From Janthinobacterium fluminis (lineage in GTDB: Bacteria; Pseudomonadota; Gammaproteobacteria; Burkholderiales; Burkholderiaceae_D): DNA of 64,000 nucleotides. The notes beneath the pieces were generated by a model that saw only the letters and a program-made list of their open reading frames with translations, did no database searches and was not told the DNA's origin. Below are positions 26,492-37,754 of the stretch, piece by piece (position 1 is the first letter of the stretch; the number at the start of each line of letters is the position of its first letter). The stretch covers positions 17,141 to 81,140 of the forward strand of contig NZ_JAQQXR010000015.1 in the NCBI RefSeq assembly GCF_028595325.1. Direction: 5' to 3'. A program made the position numbers and the translations under genes.

Positions 26492-28753
26492 GTGACCCAG
26501 GCCTTGCGGTATGCTTTGGTGGTGGGCGGCGGCGTGGTGAGCATTCTGCTGTTCCTGCTGGCGTCGGCGTCCGACAACTCGGGTTTCTTCGACCGCTACT
26601 ATTCCTGGCTGCTGGGCCTGAACGCGGTGGCGGCCGTGTCGCTGCTGCTGCTGGTCGGCGTGTCGCTGGCGCGCCTGTACGCGCGCTACAAGAGCGGCAA
26701 GTTCGGCTCGAAGCTGATGGCCCGCCTGGTGCTGCTGTTCGCCGGCATCGGCATCTTGCCCGGCCTCGTCATCTTCCTCGTGTCGGTGCAGTTCGTCTCG
26801 CATTCGATCGACTCCTGGTTCAACGTCAAGATCGAGGCCGGCCTGCAGGCCGGCGTGAATCTGGCGCAGGCCAGCCTGGACGAGGCCGTGGTCGAGCTGA
26901 AGGCGCGCGCGCGGCACACGGCCCAGCAGCTGGCCGGCGAGCCGGCCGAGGACAACGCCGCCACGCTGGCGCAGCTGCTGCGCGAGCGCGGCATGCAGAA
27001 CGCCCTGATCGTGCGCGCCGACGGCCGCCTGGCCGGCAGCGCCAGCGCCGTGCCGAGCACGCGCCTGGAGGCCGAGCTGCCGTCGCCGGCGATGCTGCTG
27101 CAGGCGGCGGCGCCGGAGGGCTACGGCGCCCCCGAGGGCGGCATCGAGCTGCACAGCGACAACAAGGACGGCGCCCAGCGCGCCCCCCAGGACGCCGGCA
27201 CCGGCCTGCGCCTGCGCGTGCTGGTGCCCATCGCCGGGGCGGCGCCGCGCTTCCTGCAGGTGCTGCAGTCGGTGCCGGTGAGCCTGGGCACCAACGGCGA
27301 GGTGCTGCGGGCCGCCTTCAGCGAGTACAGCGGGCGCTTCGTGGCCCGCTCCGGCTTGCGCAAGATGTACATCGAGACGCTGACCCTGACGCTGCTGCTG
27401 GCCATTTTCGGCGCCATCGCCAGCGCCTTCCTGATCGCCGGCAACCTGGCGCAGCCGCTGCTGGTGCTGGCCGAGGGCACCCGCGCCGTCGCCGACGGCG
27501 ACCTGTCGCCGCGCCCCATCGTCGCCAGCAACGACGAGCTGGGCACGCTGACGCAATCGTTCAACACGATGACGCGGCAGTTGTTCGAGGCGCGCAACGC
27601 CGTCGAGAGCAACCGCGCCGCCCTGCAGAACGCCAAGGCCCACCTGGAGTCGGTGCTGGCGAACATGTCGGCCGGCGTGATGGTGCTCGACGGCGATTTC
27701 CGCCTCGTCACCTGCAACGCCTCGGCCGAGCGCATCCTGCAGCACGCCGGCGTGGCGATGGCCGGCCAGCCGCTGGTGCGCATCGACGGCATGCAGGATT
27801 TCGGCGGCGCCATCATCGCCGCGTTCTCGGCGCAGAGCGCGCAGTCGGCCGCCGGGCGCAATCTGCAGCGCCTGCACTGGCAGCAGCAGATCGAGCTGCC
27901 GCGCCGCGAGGGCGACGAGCACGACATCACGCTGCTGGCGCGCGGCTCGCGCCTGCCGCTGGAGACGGGCAGCGGCTACATCGTCGTCTTCGACGATATT
28001 TCCGACGTCATCTCGGCGCAGCGCTCGATCGCCTGGGGCGAGGTGGCGCGCCGGCTGGCGCACGAGATCAAGAACCCCCTGACGCCGATCCAGCTGTCGG
28101 CCGAGCGCCTGCAGATGAAGCTGGAGGCGAAGCTGGCGCCGGCCGACGTCGAGCTGCTCAACCGCAGCACGACGACCATCGTCAACCAGGTGGCGGCGAT
28201 GAAGCGCATGGTCGACGACTTCCGCGACTACGCGCGCACGCCGCCGGCGGTGCTGACGCCGCTCAGCCTGAACGAGTTGATCGAAGAGATACTGCACCTC
28301 TACCTGGGCGGCGACGACGGCGACATCATCCACCCGCAACTGGCGCCGGCGCTGCCGCTGGTGATGGGCGACACCACCCAGCTGCGCCAGGTGATCCACA
28401 ACTTGCTGCAAAACGCGCAGGACGCGATGAGCGAGGTGGCGCCGGGGGCGCCGCACCCGCGCATCGACGTGCGCACCGAGGCCATCCACTACCGCAGCGC
28501 CGACGGCGGCGTCAACGTCGCCGTGCGCCTGGCGATCAGCGACAATGGCCCCGGTTTTGCGCCGAAAATTCTTGCGCGCGCCTTCGAGCCGTATGTCACC
28601 TCGAAGGCGCGCGGTACTGGATTGGGACTGGCCATGGTCAAGAAAATCATCGACGAACATGGTGGCAGGATCGATATCGAGAACCGGGTCGACGGAAACG
28701 GCGCGTCAGTCGTCATTTTGCTGTTAAAGTTAGCTCCGGTTAATCTGGCTTAA
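26492..28753 (+). CDS. NtrY-like membrane sensor histidine kinase
   Basis: Two-component kinase of the NtrY class, 753 residues. Three N-terminal transmembrane helices lie in about residues 1-105, and a fourth (LTLTLLLAIFGAIASAFLIA) follows a periplasmic region. Then come HAMP (about 325-375), PAS (about 390-500), HisKA with phospho-acceptor His in RRLAHEIKNPLTPIQLSAE, and the ATPase domain with HNLLQNAQDAM, DNGPGFAPK and GTGLGLAMVKK. The GTG start directly abuts the DUF4390 stop. Its cognate regulator is the gene 85 bases downstream. NtrYX in other proteobacteria responds to nitrogen or redox state; the signal here is unknown. Confidence 0.93.
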   Translation: MTQALRYALVVGGGVVSILLFLLASASDNSGFFDRYYSWLLGLNAVAAVSLLLLVGVSLARLYARYKSGKFGSKLMARLVLLFAGIGILPGLVIFLVSVQFVSHSIDSWFNVKIEAGLQAGVNLAQASLDEAVVELKARARHTAQQLAGEPAEDNAATLAQLLRERGMQNALIVRADGRLAGSASAVPSTRLEAELPSPAMLLQAAAPEGYGAPEGGIELHSDNKDGAQRAPQDAGTGLRLRVLVPIAGAAPRFLQVLQSVPVSLGTNGEVLRAAFSEYSGRFVARSGLRKMYIETLTLTLLLAIFGAIASAFLIAGNLAQPLLVLAEGTRAVADGDLSPRPIVASNDELGTLTQSFNTMTRQLFEARNAVESNRAALQNAKAHLESVLANMSAGVMVLDGDFRLVTCNASAERILQHAGVAMAGQPLVRIDGMQDFGGAIIAAFSAQSAQSAAGRNLQRLHWQQQIELPRREGDEHDITLLARGSRLPLETGSGYIVVFDDISDVISAQRSIAWGEVARRLAHEIKNPLTPIQLSAERLQMKLEAKLAPADVELLNRSTTTIVNQVAAMKRMVDDFRDYARTPPAVLTPLSLNELIEEILHLYLGGDDGDIIHPQLAPALPLVMGDTTQLRQVIHNLLQNAQDAMSEVAPGAPHPRIDVRTEAIHYRSADGGVNVAVRLAISDNGPGFAPKILARAFEPYVTSKARGTGLGLAMVKKIIDEHGGRIDIENRVDGNGASVVILLLKLAPVNLA

Positions 28754-28838
28754 CGCTTAAAACACTAATAAAATCATAGCTGTCACGAAGGCGCATCGCA
28801 TGCGCAATGAACCGGCGAAATGAGGAAGGCAAGGATAG

Positions 28839-29552
28839 ATGGCAAACATTCTCGTAGTTGATGATGAAATGGGGATCCGCGAGCTGCTCTCGGAAATTCT
28901 TGGAGACGAGGGACACGCAATCCAGTTGGCCGAAAATGCCCAGCAAGCCCGTGAAGCGCGCGCCGCCGGCGCGCCGGACCTGGTCCTGCTCGACATTTGG
29001 ATGCCGGACACGGACGGCGTCACGCTGCTCAAGGAGTGGCAGCGCGACGGCCTGTTGACGATGCCGGTGATCATGATGTCGGGCCACGCGACGATCGACA
29101 CGGCCGTCGAGGCGACGCGGATCGGCGCGATGAACTTCCTGGAGAAGCCGATCGCCCTGCAAAAGCTGCTGAAGGCGGTGCAGCAGGGCTTGACGCGGGC
29201 GCAGGAAAGCGTGCGCGCGCCGGCGCCGGCGCCGCGGCCGCAGCCGCAGCCCCTGCTCGACGACGGCGCCGCCGCGGCGCCGTTCGGCGCGGCCGCGCCC
29301 CTGCACGCGGCGCGGGCCGGCGCGGCGGCCCAGCCGGCCGCCGACGGCCACACCTTCAGCCTGTCCTTCGACCTGCCGCTGCGCGAGGCGCGCGACGCCT
29401 TCGAGCGCATGTATTTCGAGTACCACCTGGGCCGCGAGGGCGGCAGCATGACGCGGGTGGCGGAAAAGACGGGGCTGGAACGCACCCATCTGTACCGCAA
29501 GCTCAAGCAACTGGGCGTCGAGCCCGGCAAGCTGGCCAAAAAAGGCGTATGA
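28839..29552 (+). CDS. NtrX-like response regulator without AAA+ domain
   Basis: A receiver domain (residues 1-120) has the acidic pair in LVVDDEMG, phospho-acceptor Asp in LVLLDIWMPDTDG, Thr/Ser in MMSGHAT, and the conserved Lys in FLEKPIAL. A Pro/Ala-rich linker (about 125-170) leads straight to a C-terminal Fis-type helix-turn-helix (AEKTGLERTHLYRKLKQLGV). The sigma-54-interacting AAA+ module normal for NtrX is missing, giving 237 instead of about 450 residues, so it should act on sigma-70-type promoters like PrrA/RegA. It pairs with the NtrY-like kinase. The gene ends overlapping the next one (ATGA). Confidence 0.9.
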   Translation: MANILVVDDEMGIRELLSEILGDEGHAIQLAENAQQAREARAAGAPDLVLLDIWMPDTDGVTLLKEWQRDGLLTMPVIMMSGHATIDTAVEATRIGAMNFLEKPIALQKLLKAVQQGLTRAQESVRAPAPAPRPQPQPLLDDGAAAAPFGAAAPLHAARAGAAAQPAADGHTFSLSFDLPLREARDAFERMYFEYHLGREGGSMTRVAEKTGLERTHLYRKLKQLGVEPGKLAKKGV

Positions 29553-29947
29553 GCGTTGCCGGCGCCGGCAAGACCGCCACCGTGCTGGTGGTCGGCGGCC
29601 GCGCCGGCGCGCGCGAGGCGGCCATCGCCGCCGCCTTGGCTGGCGCCTCGGCGGACGGCGCCGCCATCCTGGAGGGATTGCCCGACGGCATGTCGACGCT
29701 GGCCGGCGAGGGGCCGGACGCGCCCCGGGTGCTGCGCATCGCCCCCGGCTGCCTGTGCTGCGCCGGCAACCTGGTGTTGCGCGTGACACTGAACCGCCTG
29801 CTGCGGCGTCCGCCCGCGCAGTTGTTCATCAGCCTGGCCGACGCCAGCCACGCCGGCCGCTTGCGCCTGTGGCTGGCCGGCCCGCCCTATGACGCGCTGC
29901 TGGCGCTGGGCGCCGACATCAACCTGGACCTTGCCGCGCAAGGCTAG
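29549..29947 (+). CDS. Small CobW-like protein with degenerate P-loop
   Basis: A 132-residue product, overlapping the NtrX-like gene stop by four bases, so probably translated by coupling. The N-terminus VLVVGGRAGAREAAIAAAL sits where a P-loop would be, but the Lys-Thr of a Walker A motif is replaced by Arg-Glu. RIAPGCLCCAGNLVLRVTLNRLL matches the CxCC metal-site region of CobW/COG0523 GTPases, and LFISLADASHAGRL resembles the following strand. The remaining GTPase motifs and the C-terminal domain are absent. It may be a stripped-down CobW relative that kept a metal-binding site, or a decaying gene. Low certainty of function. Confidence 0.65.
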   Translation: MSVAGAGKTATVLVVGGRAGAREAAIAAALAGASADGAAILEGLPDGMSTLAGEGPDAPRVLRIAPGCLCCAGNLVLRVTLNRLLRRPPAQLFISLADASHAGRLRLWLAGPPYDALLALGADINLDLAAQG

Positions 29948-30091
29948 CACCCTCCGCTGGCGTAACTGCCCGGCATGCCGGTAGTGCTACATTCCGTTAC
30001 AAACCGTTTGCTTGAAAACCCTGGCGCCAACCCCACCTCGATGGGGAAAAGGAAGTGTGCACCGCCACTTCGACCTAGCGAGGGAAGCCCT

Positions 30092-30349
30092 ATGAACTTG
30101 ATCTACAACAGCGAGCAATACAGCGTCGTCGAATTCGGCGCCGACCGCGACCTGGAGGCCCTGCGCTTCGGCGGCTATGAAATCGTCGACAAAGGGGGCC
30201 GGCGCGAGATTTTCATTGCCGGCGCGTTGGCGCAGTCGTTCCGCCGCGACGTCAACCTGCTGATCGCGCGCGCGCCCAGCGTGGAGGAAATCGATGAGTT
30301 TCTTGGCGGCTATGACTCGCTGATGAGCCAGCCCGTGCTGTTGCACTAG
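30092..30349 (+). CDS. DUF3567 family protein
   Basis: An 85-residue conserved betaproteobacterial protein of unknown function. The start MNLIYNSEQYSVVEFG and the core FGGYEIVDKGGRREIFIAGALAQ and the C-terminal EEIDEFLGGYDSLM match the DUF3567 family as I recall it. The ATG at 30092 follows AGGGAAG at 30081-30087. A longer frame from 29975 is not family-like. It is probably cytosolic and is often found as a single, well-expressed gene. Confidence 0.88.
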   Translation: MNLIYNSEQYSVVEFGADRDLEALRFGGYEIVDKGGRREIFIAGALAQSFRRDVNLLIARAPSVEEIDEFLGGYDSLMSQPVLLH

Positions 30350-30448
30350 CCGCTCGCGCTATCATTTGCCGAAAAGCCGGGTCCGGCCGCTGCCGCGGCG
30401 CCCAGCCGTGGTAAGGTTTGCCTCTTACAGCAGAGCCGCGACCCAACC

Positions 30449-31228
30449 ATGTGCCAACTTCTCGGAATGAACTGCAATGTCCCCACCGACATTGTCTTTA
30501 GCTTTACCGGCTTCGCCATGCGCGGCGGCCACACCGACACCCACCACGACGGCTGGGGCATCGCCTTTTTCGAGGGCGCCGGTGTGCGCCATTTCGTCGA
30601 CCATCAGGCGGCCGTCGCCTCGCCCGTCGCCGAGCTGATCAAGCGCTATCCCATCAAGTCGAAAAACGTCATCGCCCACATCCGCAAGGCCACCCAGGGC
30701 CAGGTGGCGCTGGAGAATTGCCACCCCTTCGTGCGCGAATTGTGGGGGCGCTACTGGGTGTTCGCCCACAATGGCGATCTGAAGGATTTCCACCCTGTGC
30801 TGGACGGCCCGTACCGGCCCGTCGGCAATACCGACAGCGAACGGGCTTTCTGCTATCTGCTGCAACAGTTGCGCGAGCGCTTCGGCGCCGTCGCGCCGGC
30901 GCTGCCGGCCCTGCGCGCCGCGCTGGCCGAACTGGTGCGCGGCGTCGCCGCCCACGGCACCTTCAATATGCTGCTGTCGAGCGGGACGGAGTTGTTTGCC
31001 CACTGCTCGACGAACTTGTTTTATGTTGTGCGACAGCATCCTTTTGTAACGGCTAAACTGTCCGACGACGACGTCACCGTGGATTTTTCGACGCTGACGA
31101 CGCCGCAGGACCGGGTGGCCGTGATTGTCACCGAGCCGCTGACGACGAATGAGGCTTGGACGGGGTTTGCGCCGGGGGAATTGAAATTATTTGTCGATGG
31201 ATGGCCCGTGGAGGGCGAATCGGTGTAA
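30449..31228 (+). CDS. Class II glutamine amidotransferase (YafJ-like)
   Basis: N-terminal nucleophile (Ntn) amidotransferase; Cys2 after the initiator Met (MCQLLGMN) would be the nucleophile. Conserved features are THHDGWGIAFFEG, IAHIRKATQG, VFAHNGDL, and GNTDSERAFCYLL. The 259-residue length matches the stand-alone YafJ/Gat-II family, whose physiological substrate is unsettled. It appears monocistronic. Confidence 0.92.
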   Translation: MCQLLGMNCNVPTDIVFSFTGFAMRGGHTDTHHDGWGIAFFEGAGVRHFVDHQAAVASPVAELIKRYPIKSKNVIAHIRKATQGQVALENCHPFVRELWGRYWVFAHNGDLKDFHPVLDGPYRPVGNTDSERAFCYLLQQLRERFGAVAPALPALRAALAELVRGVAAHGTFNMLLSSGTELFAHCSTNLFYVVRQHPFVTAKLSDDDVTVDFSTLTTPQDRVAVIVTEPLTTNEAWTGFAPGELKLFVDGWPVEGESV

Positions 31229-31348
31229 TTTGTCCAAGACAAGTGTAAATTTTGCTGCCAAAATACCCGTATGGCATACATATTACGGTAAAGTATTGTC
31301 AATATTGAACCTCGACATGCGCGGCGCAGTCGCTACCCCCGCCGCAGC

Positions 31349-32659
31349 GTGTCACTCGACGTGAATGATAAAGATTTGATGATCGACATTTCTAGCACCG
31401 ATATCGCCCCGAAACCTCTGCGCGTGCGCGAGTTTTATCTGGGGCGCCAGCCGATCTTGGATCGGAACCAGGCGCTGTTCGGCTATGAGTTGCTATTTCG
31501 GAACGCCCCGGTAGGGCCGGCGAACATCAGCAGCGACCTGTCCGCGACGGCTTCCGTGATCGCCCACGCTTCGCAACTGGGCATGGAGAAAGTGATCGGC
31601 GACGCCCTCGGCTTCGTCAACGTCGACGCCGACGTGATCATGAGCGACATCTTCGTGTTCCTGCCGCGCGAGAAAGTGGTGCTGGAAATCGTCGAGTCGA
31701 TGCAGGTGACGCCGCAGATCCACAAGCGCATCACCGAGCTGGTCGGCCACGGCTTCACCTTCGCGCTGGAAAACGTCGTCGCCGACTCCAGCCAGGTGCA
31801 GCAATTGATTCCGCTGGTCGAGTACGTGAAGATGGACATGAGCACGGTCGACCTGGCCGTGCTGTCGACGCTGGCGCCGCGCTTCAAGCGCGAGCACAAG
31901 AAGCTGGTGGCGGAAAAGGTCGAGACGCGCGAGGAATTCAAGACGGGCCTGGACCTGGGTTTCGACTACTTCCAGGGCTATTATTTCGCCAAGCCGGCCA
32001 TCATGACGGGCAAGAAGCTGTCGCCGTCGCAACTGGCCGTGATGGAGCTGATGACCCTGGTCACCTCCGACGCCGACAATATGGAAATCGAGCGCGCCAT
32101 CAAGCGCGACGTGTCGCTGGCCCTGAACCTGCTGCGTCTGGTCAACACCCCGGCCGTCGGCGCGCGCCAGCGCATCGACTCGCTGAGCCAGGCCGTGTCC
32201 GTGCTGGGCCGGCGCCAGTTGCAGCGCTGGCTGCAAATCATGCTGTACGCGGAGCCAAGCAAGCGCGGCCACAGCATGACGCCGCTGCTGATGCTGGCGA
32301 CGACGCGCGGCCGTCTGCTGGAATTGCTGGCGACCAAATTGCGCCCGAGCCAGGCCCACGCGGCCGACGTCGCCTTCACGGTCGGCATCATGTCGCTGAT
32401 GGACACGCTGTTCGGCGTGTCGATGGATGAGATCCTCAAGCAGATCCACGTCATCGACGAAGTGGGCGAGGCGCTGCTGCACCGCACCGGCTTCTATGGC
32501 GACCTGCTGAAACTGGCCGAATGCATAGAGCGCATCGAAGACATGGAAGACCAGATCGTGCCGACGCTGCGCGAACTGGCCATGTCGACGGACGATCTGG
32601 TCGAGCTGGAAATGGCGGCCTTCGAGTGGAGCGACAACGTGGTGCGCTACGCCCTGTAA
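31349..32659 (+). CDS. EAL-HDOD domain signalling protein with degenerate EAL site
   Basis: A 436-residue protein with an N-terminal EAL-like domain (about 25-225) and C-terminal HDOD domain (about 225-420, VSLALNLLRLVNTPAVGARQRIDSL). The EAL motif is replaced by FGYELLFRN, and the position of the catalytic DDFG acid pair reads ENVV (FTFALENVVADSS), so c-di-GMP hydrolysis is unlikely; LEIVES and YVKMDMS are retained. This is the YuxH/CdgJ-type organisation, where the domain is a binding or interaction module linked to motility. The start GTG at 31349 is tentative; ATGs at 31379 and 31382 are alternatives. Confidence 0.9.
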   Translation: MSLDVNDKDLMIDISSTDIAPKPLRVREFYLGRQPILDRNQALFGYELLFRNAPVGPANISSDLSATASVIAHASQLGMEKVIGDALGFVNVDADVIMSDIFVFLPREKVVLEIVESMQVTPQIHKRITELVGHGFTFALENVVADSSQVQQLIPLVEYVKMDMSTVDLAVLSTLAPRFKREHKKLVAEKVETREEFKTGLDLGFDYFQGYYFAKPAIMTGKKLSPSQLAVMELMTLVTSDADNMEIERAIKRDVSLALNLLRLVNTPAVGARQRIDSLSQAVSVLGRRQLQRWLQIMLYAEPSKRGHSMTPLLMLATTRGRLLELLATKLRPSQAHAADVAFTVGIMSLMDTLFGVSMDEILKQIHVIDEVGEALLHRTGFYGDLLKLAECIERIEDMEDQIVPTLRELAMSTDDLVELEMAAFEWSDNVVRYAL

Positions 32660-32687
32660 GCGCGGCGTTTTTCGCGCTGGACACGCC

Positions 32688-32722
32688 AACGGCGTCGCTG
32701 ACATGCGGCGCCGTTTTGTTTT
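32688..32722 (+). terminator. Putative intrinsic terminator
   Basis: AACGGCG at 32688-32694 pairs with CGCCGTT at 32709-32715, followed by a T-rich run (TTGTTTT). It lies between the convergent EAL-HDOD and SPW genes, so it could serve the EAL-HDOD transcript. The stem is short and the loop is 14 bases. Confidence 0.4.
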
Positions 32723-32742
32723 GGGCGATGCCCCTCGGGCGA

Positions 32743-33120
32743 TCAGGTCGCCGCGCCGGCGCCCGGCCAGTGCTTGTGCAGCTCCGGATCGGTGCGCCAT
32801 TCCCACAGCGCCAGTACAACGACGGCGATGCCGACGATGAGTTCGTTCCACATCACCGTGTTCCTGTCCGCCACACGCAACACCCAGGGCGACACGGCCA
32901 CCCATACGCCGACCAGCAGGTTGACGACGACGGCCCAGAAATAGGTTTTGTACAGTTCAAAGGCGGCCAGCGCGGCGATGATGACGCCGGAAATGATGGC
33001 GTTCATCATTTGCGCCGATCCTTGCGGATAAGCAAACGCCCATGGTGAGACGATCAACCACAAGCCGAGTACCAGAATCAGTTGGTCTTGCCAGCGCCTT
33101 ACCGAGTTATTGGTTGCCAT
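32743..33120 (-). CDS. SPW repeat membrane protein
   Basis: A 125-residue inner-membrane protein with four predicted helices arranged as two repeats. Each repeat carries the SPW signature, LIVSPWAFAY and VAVSPWVLRV. Members of the family have no assigned function. The start is supported by a strong AGGAGG complement just upstream (CCTCCT at 33126-33131). A C-terminal tail rich in Gly/Ala follows the last helix. Confidence 0.9.
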   Translation of the reverse strand: MATNNSVRRWQDQLILVLGLWLIVSPWAFAYPQGSAQMMNAIISGVIIAALAAFELYKTYFWAVVVNLLVGVWVAVSPWVLRVADRNTVMWNELIVGIAVVVLALWEWRTDPELHKHWPGAGAAT

Positions 33121-33272
33121 AAATACCTCCTTTGCTTGTCACAAGAATGGACGTGCCCGCGGCGAGCGGCAAGCTGACTAGGCCGGCCGCATCTGCCGCC
33201 TGCGTACAGACTTAGTGCGCGGGGGAGGGTAAAAGTTCATTGTGTTGCGCGGCAAGCCGGCGGGCGGACGCG

Positions 33273-33325
33273 GCGCTTGCGTTCCCGCGCTTGCGTCCCG
33301 CGCTTGCGCCTCGCGCTTGCGCCGC
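33273..33325. repeat. Short tandem repeat, four 13-14-bp units
   Basis: Four copies of GCGCTTGCG followed by four or five variable bases (33273-33286, 33287-33299, 33300-33312, 33313-33325) lie seven bases beyond the metH stop. This is a minisatellite-like tract. It contains no gene and may arise by slippage. Confidence 0.75.
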
Positions 33326-33331
33326 CGGCAC

Positions 33332-37156
<3,825 letters not shown>

Positions 37157-37225
37157 TTCATGCTTTCAATAGACTGGGCGGGCGGGGCGGCGGCGCTGGC
37201 GGGGCCGTGCTGAGCCGGGTCTAAA

Positions 37226-37231
37226 ATTATA
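37226..37231 (-). promoter_or_regulatory. Candidate -10 box of metH
   Basis: The minus strand reads TATAAT here, 70 bases before the metH start, in an otherwise G+C-rich stretch. No convincing -35 hexamer stands 16-18 bases upstream, so this is a single-element match. Confidence 0.35.
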
Positions 37232-37754
37232 CGGCATCGGGCCCGCCTGGTTCCGGGCGGCGGGCGGCGCCGCGACACTTTTTGCGCGCCGGCCGGCCCC
37301 GGTGCGGAGCCGGCGCCGCGATATAAACGATGCTTGCCCTATTTAATGCGCGGGGCAGACTTTATGCTTATTTTAAATAAACATAGCGGCGCCGGTAATT
37401 AAGGGCGATATTCAGGCCGTATATATTTTTAATTTACCGCCGCCTGCATGCGCCTCCCCGGAACGGGGGCCGCGGCCGCGCGCCGGGCGTTCGATGGCCG
37501 CGCCAGGGGCGCCTTTGCCGCCGTATTCCAGCTATCCGCCCGCATCATTCTCCAAAATCTCCCCAAACAGTTTGTTTGCATATGCACGGACTGGCGCGGC
37601 GATTATCCGCAGTATGTTAGTTAAGTAAAATACAAATTGCCATGTGGAATTATTTGCGTAATAATGTTAGATAGATCAATAAGGAAAATTGACTTAATTG
37701 AATTTTTTAACATTCGTCGAGTCGCCTTGTGCCGCTTGAAACAGGAGTTTGCTA
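37232..37754. other. Intergenic region, partly A+T-rich
   Basis: About 520 bases upstream of the metalloprotease gene. The first 80 bases are G+C-rich; bases 37320-37450 and 37600-37740 are strongly A+T-rich, with no gene seen. The second A+T-rich part probably carries the protease promoter. Its ribosome site AGGAG is at 37743-37747. Confidence 0.45.

Noticed and set aside
25901..28660. A 919-codon open frame on the minus strand opposite DUF4390 and the kinase
   Set aside because: Low-complexity, Gln/Arg/His-rich, antisense shadow of confident genes.
37157..37260. Cobalamin or SAH riboswitch upstream of metH
   Set aside because: The leader is only about 60-70 bases from the possible -10 box, and no B12-box or SAH-riboswitch-like core was recognised.
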